A stretch of DNA of 64,000 nt. It comes from an uncultured Chthonomonas sp. (lineage in GTDB: Bacteria; Armatimonadota; Chthonomonadetes; Chthonomonadales; Chthonomonadaceae). Each line of letters begins with the position of its first letter. The first letter of the stretch is position 1. The position numbers were made by a program, and so were the translations under genes. The stretch covers positions 1 to 64,000 of the forward strand of contig CAIONQ010000050.1 in NCBI GenBank assembly GCA_903859705.1, written 5' to 3'. The notes beneath the pieces were generated by a model. That model saw only the letters and a list, made by a program, of their open reading frames with translations, did not search any database and had not been told where the DNA came from. Of the stretch, positions 46,070-54,568 are shown piece after piece.

Positions 46070-48223
46070 ATGGAACAGCAACAGCTCGGCTGGATCACCA
46101 ACTTCATCTGGGGCATCGCAGACGACGTCCTTAGAGATGTATATGTGCGTGGTAAATACCGGGACGTAATTTTGCCAATGGTAGTTATCAGGCGCCTGGA
46201 TGCCGTTCTGGAGCCCAGCAAGCAGGCGGTGCTCAGCATGAAAGCACAGCTAAACAAGGCAAATATTGCTAACCAGGATGCGGCCCTGCGCCACGCCTCC
46301 GGCCAGGCGTTTTACAACAGCTCTCAGTTCACCCTGAGGGATTTGAAAGCCCGTACACGCATTCAGCAGCTTAAAGCAGATTTTGAGGATTACCTGGATG
46401 GCTTCTCACCCAACGTTCAGGAGATCCTTGAGAAGTTCAAATTCAGAAACCAGATAGCCACGCTGGTAGATGCAGAAATTCTGGGTGGCATGCTGGATAA
46501 GTTTCTGGATCATAGCATCAACCTTGCACCGCAGCCAGTTTATGATTCCGCAGGCAACGTTCGCCTGCCCGCCCTGGATAACCACGCCATGGGCACCATG
46601 TTTGAAGAGCTCATCCGCAGGTTTAACGAAGAAAACAACGAGGAAGCCGGAGAGCACTTCACCCCGCGTGATGTGGTGAAGCTCATGGCAGATCTCATCT
46701 TCCGCCCTATTGCCTCCGAAATTACGGATGGAACCTACACAGTTTACGATGCCGCTTGCGGTACCGGCGGCATGCTAACCGTTGCAGAAGAACGGCTAAA
46801 GCAGCTGGCAGAAGAACAGGGCAAACAGGTTTCCGTACACCTGTTCGGGCAAGAGGTACAGCCAGAAACATACGCCATCACACGTGCAGACCTGCTGTTG
46901 AAAGGCGAGGGTGCCGAAGCAGATAACTTTGTGTATGGCTCTACACTTTCTGCCGATGGTTTTGCACGCAACGAATTCGATTTCATGCTCTCCAATCCAC
47001 CGTACGGCAAAAGCTGGAAAAACGACATGGAGAAAATGGGCGGCAAAGGAGACATGCGCGATCCTCGCTTTCACGTTATGCATCACGGCGAGCAGCTATC
47101 ACTTATAACCCGCAGCAGTGATGGCCAGCTGATGTTTCTGGTAAACAAGCTTACCAAAATGAAGCAGAGCGGCCGCCACGGCAGCCGTATTGCAGAGGTT
47201 CATAACGGTAGCTCACTGTTCACAGGGGATGCTGGCCAGGGCGAGAGCAATATTCGGCGCTGGATATTGGAAAACGACTGGCTGGAGGCCATTATCGCCC
47301 TGCCGCTCAACATGTTTTACAACACCGGCATCGCCACCTACATCTGGGTGCTCACCAATAAAAAGCCAGAGCATCGGAAAGGCAAAGTGCAGTTAATCGA
47401 TGCCTCAGGCTGGTTTAAGCCGCTTCGCAAAAACCTTGGCAGCAAAAACTGTGAGCTTGCGGATGAGCACATCCAGCAAATTGTAGATACCTTCCTCGCA
47501 TTTGAAGACAGCACGCAGTCTAAGATCTTTCCGAATGCCGCTTTCGGATATTGGAAAGTAACAGTAGAGCGCCCACTGCGCCTCCGCATAGACCTGTCAC
47601 CCGCAAAACGCGCCGCGTTTCGCAACGCGTGTGCTGGTGCAGCAGACCTGCCGCTGGCAACCCTGGCCGTGCACCTCGCTGAAAAGCTGGGTGCTGGCCC
47701 CCATTACGATTGGAACAGTTTTCTTGCTGCCGCAGAAAAGGCCGGCGAAGAGTGCAAGTGCAAGCTGAACGCAAAACGTATAAAGATGCTTCAAACCGAA
47801 CTTGCCGTAAGGGACGAATCCGCGCAGCCCGTTATACGCAAGGTTCACAGAGCCACGGTTACGCCAGACCCGTTCCATGGCACCTACGAAGTGCAGCTCA
47901 ACGGCAAGCCAGGCGTGGTGGAATATGAGCCAGATTCAGAACTTCGAGATTCCGAGAGTGTGCCGCTGCTGGAACCGGGGGGGATAGAAGCGTTCATCCG
48001 CAGAGAAGTGCTGCCGCATGTTCCCGATGCCTGGGTTGTGGCCGATAAAACACAGATAGGCTACGAAATCAGCTTTACCCGCTACTTCTACAAACCAAAG
48101 CCAATGCGCACGCTCGCCGAAATCCGTGCAGACATAGAAGCACTGGAGAGAGAAACCGAGGGCCTGCTGCAAGAAGTTCTGGTGGAGGTGGAAGGCACAG
48201 GGATGATTGGCAATGCCGATTGA
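46070..48223 (+). CDS. hsdM: Type I restriction-modification DNA methyltransferase subunit
   Basis: The ATG at 46070 gives the family N-terminus (LGWITNFIWGIADDVLRDVYVRGKYRDVILPM); the longer frame adds 46 unrelated residues. The 717-residue product is an N6-adenine methyltransferase: DAACGTGGML (AdoMet binding, motif I) at about residue 232 and SNPPYGKSW (catalytic motif IV) at about 307; the HFTPRDVVKLMADL segment is typical of HsdM. The C-terminal region includes a variable domain and a helical end (AEIRADIEALERETEGLL) that contacts HsdS. It overlaps the next ORF by 11 bases. First gene of the six-gene defence operon. Confidence 0.93.
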   Translation: MEQQQLGWITNFIWGIADDVLRDVYVRGKYRDVILPMVVIRRLDAVLEPSKQAVLSMKAQLNKANIANQDAALRHASGQAFYNSSQFTLRDLKARTRIQQLKADFEDYLDGFSPNVQEILEKFKFRNQIATLVDAEILGGMLDKFLDHSINLAPQPVYDSAGNVRLPALDNHAMGTMFEELIRRFNEENNEEAGEHFTPRDVVKLMADLIFRPIASEITDGTYTVYDAACGTGGMLTVAEERLKQLAEEQGKQVSVHLFGQEVQPETYAITRADLLLKGEGAEADNFVYGSTLSADGFARNEFDFMLSNPPYGKSWKNDMEKMGGKGDMRDPRFHVMHHGEQLSLITRSSDGQLMFLVNKLTKMKQSGRHGSRIAEVHNGSSLFTGDAGQGESNIRRWILENDWLEAIIALPLNMFYNTGIATYIWVLTNKKPEHRKGKVQLIDASGWFKPLRKNLGSKNCELADEHIQQIVDTFLAFEDSTQSKIFPNAAFGYWKVTVERPLRLRIDLSPAKRAAFRNACAGAADLPLATLAVHLAEKLGAGPHYDWNSFLAAAEKAGEECKCKLNAKRIKMLQTELAVRDESAQPVIRKVHRATVTPDPFHGTYEVQLNGKPGVVEYEPDSELRDSESVPLLEPGGIEAFIRREVLPHVPDAWVVADKTQIGYEISFTRYFYKPKPMRTLAEIRADIEALERETEGLLQEVLVEVEGTGMIGNAD

Positions 48224-51200
48224 CTTTAAGGCTCTGAGCGAAGAAAACCTTCGACGATATGGCACGGATGTTGGTTTGTGGGCACCAGGATTGCTCGCGA
48301 ATCTTTATCACGAACGAATTCACTTCGTTTTTGAGTTGCTGCAGAACGCAGAAGATGCCATTCGCAAACGTGTAGCAGACGGGCCGAACTCCGTTAGATT
48401 CCACTTGTCGCGCGCTGGTTTAACCGTTACACATTATGGCAAACCCTTTGACGAGTCAGACGTAAGAGGACTTTGCGGAATAAGTCAGAGTACCAAACGA
48501 GACGAACTAACGGCTATAGGTAGGTTCGGAATTGGATTTAAGTCTGTTTACGCAGTTACGAATGAGCCGCAGATAAGTTCTGGAGGACATCATTTTGCCG
48601 TCGAAAACTATGTTCATCCCGTAGAACTGCCGCCCACTACCCTGGAGTCTTCCTGCACCCGCTTCTGGCTGCCATTTAGAGATGGGGATGGTTCTATTTA
48701 TGACGAGATTGCAGAAGGCCTTCAGTCACTCGATTCGCGAACGTTGCTGTTCTTAAAATACATTGATGCTGTGAACTGGGAGATTGAGGACGGGGAAACG
48801 GGTAACTACGTCCGGCACGCCGAAGATATGCAGCCGGGGGTGAAGATAGTTACGCTGGCTTCTTCGGCAAGCATTGGCCGCGAGTCGGCGACTGAACGTT
48901 GGCTCGTTTTCGCCAACAAGGTTGAATTTGAAGGTAACGCTGTTGGATTTGTTGAGGTGGGGTATGCCCTCAATTCAGCGGGCGCAGAGCGTGATCTCTC
49001 AATAAAATATGCATCGAACTCACGGATCGTCGCTTCTTTCCCCACCGGTGTCTCTACCAACCTTGGCGTGCTGTTGCAGGGTCCGTACAGAACAACACCA
49101 GCTCGAGATAATGTGCCACCCAAAGATGATTGGAACCAGCATTTGGTCCATGAAACTGCGCGACTACTGGTAGCTTCACTGGGGATACTGCGGGATCTGA
49201 ATGCACTTTCTGTCGATGTACTTGGTTGCCTTCCAATCGACAAAAAGACCTTTGGTCCAGGGAGTATGTTTGAGCCCTTGTACTTACAAGTCGCTGATGC
49301 AATACGCTCACAGCAACTGCTTCCATCCTATAGATCTGGATGGGTGGCCAGTACGCAGGCTGCACTTGCTGGCACACGTGGAATCGCCGACCTCTTGGAT
49401 GCGAATCAGCTAATGACGGTGCTTGAATTGCCAAATTGCATCGAATGGCTTAATCCATCAATTACTGTTGATCGTTCCCCAAAGCTGCGCACGTATCTGA
49501 TTGAAGAACACGCCGTTCAAGAACTGCAGCCACAGTATTTACTAAGTAAATTCACGAAGGAATTTCTGGAAGCACAGACAGATGAGTGGATACAGCGTCT
49601 TTACGCGTTTTTGAATGGACATCCACAACTATTTAAACAAACAACTATTGCCAACAAGCCATGGGTGAGGTTGGAAGGTGGCACCCATGTAACTGCCTTC
49701 ATCGGAAGACAACCGAATGCCTTCTTGCCTACAGGCTCCCCATCTGGATTTCCAACCGTGCGGGCAGCACTTTGCACAAGTGAAACCGCACTCAATTTCC
49801 TGAAAGAGACTCTAAACCTAACAGTGCCAGATCCTGTAGATGATGTAATTGCGAATATACTTCCGTATTACAGCGCAAATGATAGCCAAGAACATGATCT
49901 GGCCATATTTGAGGAACACCTGAAGGCGATTGCGGTTGCCTACAAAACTGATTCGCGCACCCAACGCGAGCGATTAGTTGCAGCATTATCAGAAGCGAAT
50001 TGGGTACCAGCAGATTGTTACGATTCGGATCGACATTGGCTAAAACCAGCGGAATGTTATTGGCCAACCCAGAGACTAAAGGCACTCTTTGACGGTATTA
50101 CCGGTATTCCCTTTGTCGATCTGTCAATCACGGGTCTTAAAGACGACAGTGTTCGGACAATTATGGTTTCCAGCGGTGTTGCCAGTAGCTTACGGCTTGT
50201 GCAACACACGCCCAGGCTTTCGGATGAGTATAAACGAGAACTTAGAAAACAGACTGGCAACTCCGGGTTAACAGGCAACGAACAGGTGGATGATCGCACG
50301 CTCCTGGGATTGAACGCAATTCTTGCAGGAATAAACACAGATCCTCAAGACCTTGCCTGTGCACGCGGCCAGCTATTGTGGCAAGCCCTCGGCGATGTAA
50401 TTAGTGCAAGGGGCGAGAACATTCTTCAGGCAACGTACTCTTGGGCATTCTACTCGGGCAGACAGGTGAAGTTCCCGGCAAAATTTATACGTTTGCTCAA
50501 GGAAACCAAATGGATACCTTCATCCAGCGGCAGCCTTGTTAAGCCTAAAGACACAGAGTTTGAGGAAATCGAGCCTAACTGGTCTCCAAATGCGGCGCTG
50601 CAATCTGCCCTAAAGTTTCTTCCGGCGGCGGCGAACCTGCTTGCAAAAGAATTTGGTTTGGACTCGGACCTGCTACGCATGTTAAAAACAAACGGTATTA
50701 CAAGTATCGTAGAACTAAAGCAACGCACAGGCTTGAGTCTGGCTGCATCACCTGCTGTGGCAACAATCGCACCTGGGACCGTTGCTGGTGGACACAAGCC
50801 GGCCGAGCCAGGAGTTAGCCATTTAACCAATAATGTACCTGCAACCAGCCTTGCCGCAAACACCATTGAAAACAAGCTTGCCACAGCGCAAGGATCAGAG
50901 GTCCAGGGCTCGCCGTATACTGCAGGTAAAGTTGTCTCCAATTACAGCGGAGTTACTAACAACCCCAGGCACACAGGTAGTGGGGCACGCGAATTTGTAT
51001 CCTATATCGCAGTGCATCCTGTTGCCGATGATGAACATACCCAGGGTGACGCTGATGTCCAGGCTGCAAGAATGGAAATTGAGGAACATGCCATAACGCA
51101 TATATTGAACCTTGAGCCAACCCTCAAACGAACAGCCGCCGGAAACCCTGGTTTCGATCTTTTTGGAGTTGACGAGGCAGGCAATTACAATCGATGGATT

Positions 51201-51452
51201 GAGGTAAAGGCGATGACCGGCAGCTTGGACGACCATCCGGTTGCCATATCGAGAAAACAGTTTGAAATGGCACAAGATAAGGGCACCTGCTTCTGGCTTT
51301 ACATTGTGGAAGCTGCAACCTCAACTTCACCGCGCATCGTCAAGATCCAGAACCCTGCGGGCGTAGTTCGGTCATACACATTCGACCGTGGTTGGCGCGA
51401 ATATGCGATCACAAGTATTGTCGATACAAATACAGGTGAGGTCATCGTATGA
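48213..51452 (+). CDS. Sacsin-like GHKL ATPase fused to DUF3883 (putative defence protein)
   Basis: The ATG at 48213 is inside the hsdM end with GGGATGA upstream. The 1079-residue product begins with a GHKL/Bergerat ATPase: HFVFELLQNAEDA (N-box) at about 40-52, RGLCGISQSTKR and GRFGIGFKSVYAVT (G2) at about 109-122, as in sacsin-type proteins. A long middle region of about 700 residues has no recognised motif. The C-terminal 160 residues match DUF3883, a nuclease-like fold, with GFDLFGVDE and IEVKAMTG forming a D...ExK pattern. Placement between hsdM and hsdS strongly suggests a role in phage or plasmid defence. Not a known subunit of type I enzymes. Biochemical activity is unproven. Confidence 0.8.
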   Translation: MPIDFKALSEENLRRYGTDVGLWAPGLLANLYHERIHFVFELLQNAEDAIRKRVADGPNSVRFHLSRAGLTVTHYGKPFDESDVRGLCGISQSTKRDELTAIGRFGIGFKSVYAVTNEPQISSGGHHFAVENYVHPVELPPTTLESSCTRFWLPFRDGDGSIYDEIAEGLQSLDSRTLLFLKYIDAVNWEIEDGETGNYVRHAEDMQPGVKIVTLASSASIGRESATERWLVFANKVEFEGNAVGFVEVGYALNSAGAERDLSIKYASNSRIVASFPTGVSTNLGVLLQGPYRTTPARDNVPPKDDWNQHLVHETARLLVASLGILRDLNALSVDVLGCLPIDKKTFGPGSMFEPLYLQVADAIRSQQLLPSYRSGWVASTQAALAGTRGIADLLDANQLMTVLELPNCIEWLNPSITVDRSPKLRTYLIEEHAVQELQPQYLLSKFTKEFLEAQTDEWIQRLYAFLNGHPQLFKQTTIANKPWVRLEGGTHVTAFIGRQPNAFLPTGSPSGFPTVRAALCTSETALNFLKETLNLTVPDPVDDVIANILPYYSANDSQEHDLAIFEEHLKAIAVAYKTDSRTQRERLVAALSEANWVPADCYDSDRHWLKPAECYWPTQRLKALFDGITGIPFVDLSITGLKDDSVRTIMVSSGVASSLRLVQHTPRLSDEYKRELRKQTGNSGLTGNEQVDDRTLLGLNAILAGINTDPQDLACARGQLLWQALGDVISARGENILQATYSWAFYSGRQVKFPAKFIRLLKETKWIPSSSGSLVKPKDTEFEEIEPNWSPNAALQSALKFLPAAANLLAKEFGLDSDLLRMLKTNGITSIVELKQRTGLSLAASPAVATIAPGTVAGGHKPAEPGVSHLTNNVPATSLAANTIENKLATAQGSEVQGSPYTAGKVVSNYSGVTNNPRHTGSGAREFVSYIAVHPVADDEHTQGDADVQAARMEIEEHAITHILNLEPTLKRTAAGNPGFDLFGVDEAGNYNRWIEVKAMTGSLDDHPVAISRKQFEMAQDKGTCFWLYIVEAATSTSPRIVKIQNPAGVVRSYTFDRGWREYAITSIVDTNTGEVIV

Positions 51453-52858
51453 ATACTACCTTGAGGCCGTACGAACATTATGTGGACATGGGCTTGCCCT
51501 TGGCGCAGCGGTACCCAGGGCATTGGGCGCTACAGAGAATCAAGTTTTTATTTAATGAGCGGTCTGAAAAGGGCTTTCCAGATGAGCCCCTGCTTGCATC
51601 TTCGCAAAGCCACGGAGTAATAGCAAAGTCAGATTATGCCACGCGCACGGTTGAAGCTCAGAAGGACCTCCACCTACTAAAGCTCGTTGAGATCGGCGAC
51701 TATGTCATCTCATTGAGATCATTTCAAGGGGGCATCGAGTACTCGCACGCAAGGGGCATTATCAGTCCGGCTTATACCGTGCTGGCCCCAGGACCAATGA
51801 GTCAGCGCGGTTATTTCGAGCACCTATTCAAATCTGCACCGTTTGTCGGGAGCATGTCATTATACGTTACAGGCATCCGTGAAGGTCAGAATATTGATTA
51901 CGTGCGGCTTAGCAGGGAATACATACCAGTTCCGCCTCCTGATGAACAAGAGTCAATTGGTCGTTTCATCCGCTACATTGACCTCCGTGTGAACCGGCTT
52001 ATCAAAGCAAAGAAGCGCCTCATCGAGCTGCTGAACGAGCAGAAGCAGGCCATTATTCATCAGGCTGTTACACGGGGCCTCGACCCGGACGTGCCGATGA
52101 AACCAGGTGGCGAGGTATGGCCCGGTACCACGGTACCCAGGCACTGGCACCTGCATCGTCTGAAGGACATCTGTACTATTCAATCCGGTCTGACTCTCGG
52201 TAAGCAATATCTTGTTTCCGACGGTACCGAGTACCCATATTTGCGGGTCGCGAACGTGCAAGCTGAAAGATTGTCGCTAAAGGATGTCAAAACGTTACGT
52301 TTGCCGTCAACGGAAGCTGGCAGGCGTATGTTGCGATATGGAGATTTGCTGCTTACGGAAGGTGGTGATCCGGACAAGCTTGGTCGGGCGTGCATTTGGC
52401 GTGGGGAAATTCATAATTGCCTGCATCAAAACCATGTTTTCGCATTGCGTTGCTATCAGAACGCGATGCCAGAATATGTCCAGATGCTTCTCAATTCCAG
52501 CCACGGCCGTCTGTATTTTGAACGCACCGCAAAGCAAACGACAAATCTGGCAGCAACCAACAAGTCTATGGTTTACGCCTTCGCTGTCTATCTGCCCACT
52601 CCGCTGGAGCAGGCTGCAATCGTCGAATATGTATCGCAGGCAGTCGCTGGCATCGATCACGTACTCGGTACCGCAAGTTCAGAAATCAACCTACTCCGTG
52701 AATACCGCACTCGATTAGTGGCGGATGTGGTTACCGGGCAACTGGATGTGCGCCATCTGCAACTCGCCGACGTTCCAGAAGTTGAAGAAAGCTGTACTGA
52801 TGATGAAAGCGACGATAGTGAAGCAATAGGTGAGCAGGACAGCCTGGAACTGGAGTAA
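51449..52858 (+). CDS. hsdS: Type I restriction-modification specificity subunit
   Basis: ATGA overlap with the preceding gene. The 469-residue product has two target-recognition domains: each is followed by a conserved helical spacer (RVNRLIKAKKRLIELLNEQKQAIIHQAVTRGLDPD at about 172-205 and the C-terminal AEYVSQAVAGIDHVL...REYRTRLVADVVTGQLDVR). Both halves start with a WALQRIKFLF or WHLHRLKDIC type strand. These recognise the two halves of a bipartite DNA sequence; the sequence cannot be read from the protein. An acidic tail (ESCTDDESDDSEAIGEQD) is unusual. Confidence 0.92.
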   Translation: MNTTLRPYEHYVDMGLPLAQRYPGHWALQRIKFLFNERSEKGFPDEPLLASSQSHGVIAKSDYATRTVEAQKDLHLLKLVEIGDYVISLRSFQGGIEYSHARGIISPAYTVLAPGPMSQRGYFEHLFKSAPFVGSMSLYVTGIREGQNIDYVRLSREYIPVPPPDEQESIGRFIRYIDLRVNRLIKAKKRLIELLNEQKQAIIHQAVTRGLDPDVPMKPGGEVWPGTTVPRHWHLHRLKDICTIQSGLTLGKQYLVSDGTEYPYLRVANVQAERLSLKDVKTLRLPSTEAGRRMLRYGDLLLTEGGDPDKLGRACIWRGEIHNCLHQNHVFALRCYQNAMPEYVQMLLNSSHGRLYFERTAKQTTNLAATNKSMVYAFAVYLPTPLEQAAIVEYVSQAVAGIDHVLGTASSEINLLREYRTRLVADVVTGQLDVRHLQLADVPEVEESCTDDESDDSEAIGEQDSLELE

Positions 52859-52862
52859 CCCC

Positions 52863-53501
52863 GTGACGCAGGTACCCAATGATCCCAAAATCTACCATAT
52901 AGTACATGTCAATAATCTGCCATCGATTATCGCGGATGGGTATATCTGGAGCCATGCGAAGGCCATCACACAAGGCATTGCCTATACAGAAATAGGCATG
53001 TCACGGATAAAAAGCCGCCGCCTGTCGATGCCGGTTAGGTCTCACCCAGGACTGATGGTTGGCGCATGTGTGCCATTTTACTTTTGTGCCAGATCAGTCA
53101 TGTTGTACACACTTGCAGGCAACCATCCTGAGCTAGCCTACAAGGGTGGAGATGAGCCGATTGTTCATCTTGAGCTCAGCATGCGTAAAGTCATCGCATG
53201 GGCGGAACAAAGTAATCATAGGTGGGCATTCACTACATCTACGGCAGCGGCTTATCACTTTAACGATTATGTGAAAATTGAGGACCTCACAAAAATTGAC
53301 TGGACTGCAGTGAACGCCCGCTATTGGCCAGAATGCAGCGAGCAGAAGCAGGCGGAGTTCCTGCTGGAAGAAAAGTTGCCATGGGAGCTGGTGCAGACGA
53401 TTGGGGTAAAATCCAAGTGGGCACTGGCAAGGGTTGCGGATGTGCTGCCCGAAAACGCCAATCGACCGCATGTAAGTCTTAAGCCTGAGTGGTACTATTA
53501 G
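52863..53501 (+). CDS. darT: DarT-like DNA ADP-ribosyltransferase toxin (DUF4433)
   Basis: The GTG at 52863, with GGAG seven bases upstream and directly after the hsdS stop, gives the normal family start (PNDPKIYHIVHVNNLPSII); a GTG at 52830 would overlap hsdS. The 212-residue product has the NAD-binding YHIVHVNNL and ARSVMLYT segments and the catalytic Glu in EQKQAEFLLEEKLPW (about 160). DarT modifies thymidine in single-stranded DNA using NAD+, halting replication; in known systems it causes abortive infection by phages. Its antidote darG follows. Confidence 0.9.
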   Translation: MTQVPNDPKIYHIVHVNNLPSIIADGYIWSHAKAITQGIAYTEIGMSRIKSRRLSMPVRSHPGLMVGACVPFYFCARSVMLYTLAGNHPELAYKGGDEPIVHLELSMRKVIAWAEQSNHRWAFTTSTAAAYHFNDYVKIEDLTKIDWTAVNARYWPECSEQKQAEFLLEEKLPWELVQTIGVKSKWALARVADVLPENANRPHVSLKPEWYY

Positions 53502-53518
53502 AAGGGTTTGACGCACGC

Positions 53519-54568
53519 ATGATCGTATTCAAACAGGGCAACCTGCTTACCGAAGATGCCGAAGCCTTGGTAAACACCGTTAACTGCGTGGGCGTTATGG
53601 GCCGTGGAGTGGCGCTTCAGTTTAAGAACGTCTATCCTTCGAACTTCACCGCATATGAGCTTGCCTGCAAGCAAGGCGTGGTAAGACCTGGCAGAATGTT
53701 TGTTTATGAAACTGGCCAGCTGGTTAATCCGAAATTTATTGTCAATTTCCCAACAAAGCGCGACTGGCGCGGCAAGAGCCGCATGGAAGATATTGAAGCT
53801 GGGCTCGCAGCGCTGGTAACTGAAATAGAAGCCCGAGGTATTCGTTCCATCGCATTACCACCGCTCGGCAGCGGTCTCGGCGGTCTCGACTGGGCAACGG
53901 TTCGCCCTTTGATTGTAGGCACGCTGAGCAAGATAAATAACCTGAATGTCGTAATCTTCGAACCGGGCGATAACGCAGGCGACCTGCGCCCCAATATGTC
54001 GACACAGGCCCCAAAAATGACGGCTGGCCGTGCTCTTCTTGTAACCATGATAAATCGCTATTTAGCCGGGCTCCTGGATCCATTTGTAACGCTGCTGGAA
54101 GTTCACAAATTGATGTACTTTTTGCAGGTTGCTGGCCAGCCGCTCAAACTCAATTACGTTAAGCACAAGTACGGACCGTACGCAGAGAACCTGCGACACG
54201 TGCTGAAGAGCATTGAAGGCCACATGGTTACGGGGTATTCCGACGGCGGCGACTACCCTACCAAGCCGCTGCAGCTTGTGCCTGGCGCACTGGAGGATGC
54301 CACTGCATACCTGGATGGCAAAGAGGATCTGCAGAGGCTGGATCGGGTGTGCAAGCTCGTTGATGGTTTTGAAACGCCTACGGGACTGGAACTGCTCGCC
54401 ACCGTGCACTGGGTGGTGGCGGAGCAGGGGGCAAGCAACATTTCTGCCGTGGTTCATGCAGTACATGCCTGGAACACACGCAAAACGCAGTTTACGGAAT
54501 ATCAGATAGACCTGGCACTCCGAGTGCTTGCCCGGCACAACTTTGTGGATAAGCAAATCCTCGCATGA
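53519..54568 (+). CDS. darG: DarG-like macro-domain antitoxin
   Basis: The ATG at 53519 starts the macro domain correctly (MIVFKQGNLLTEDAEALVNTVN); a GTG at 53489 would overlap darT. The 349-residue product has the ADP-ribose binding macro domain with NTVNCVGVMGRG (about 20) and LPPLGSGLGGLDW (about 118), which removes ADP-ribose from DNA. The C-terminal 180 residues form a domain that in DarG binds and blocks DarT (LLEVHKLMYFLQVAGQPL). Its stop overlaps hsdR by four bases (ATGA), placing the pair inside the restriction operon. Confidence 0.9.
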   Translation: MIVFKQGNLLTEDAEALVNTVNCVGVMGRGVALQFKNVYPSNFTAYELACKQGVVRPGRMFVYETGQLVNPKFIVNFPTKRDWRGKSRMEDIEAGLAALVTEIEARGIRSIALPPLGSGLGGLDWATVRPLIVGTLSKINNLNVVIFEPGDNAGDLRPNMSTQAPKMTAGRALLVTMINRYLAGLLDPFVTLLEVHKLMYFLQVAGQPLKLNYVKHKYGPYAENLRHVLKSIEGHMVTGYSDGGDYPTKPLQLVPGALEDATAYLDGKEDLQRLDRVCKLVDGFETPTGLELLATVHWVVAEQGASNISAVVHAVHAWNTRKTQFTEYQIDLALRVLARHNFVDKQILA

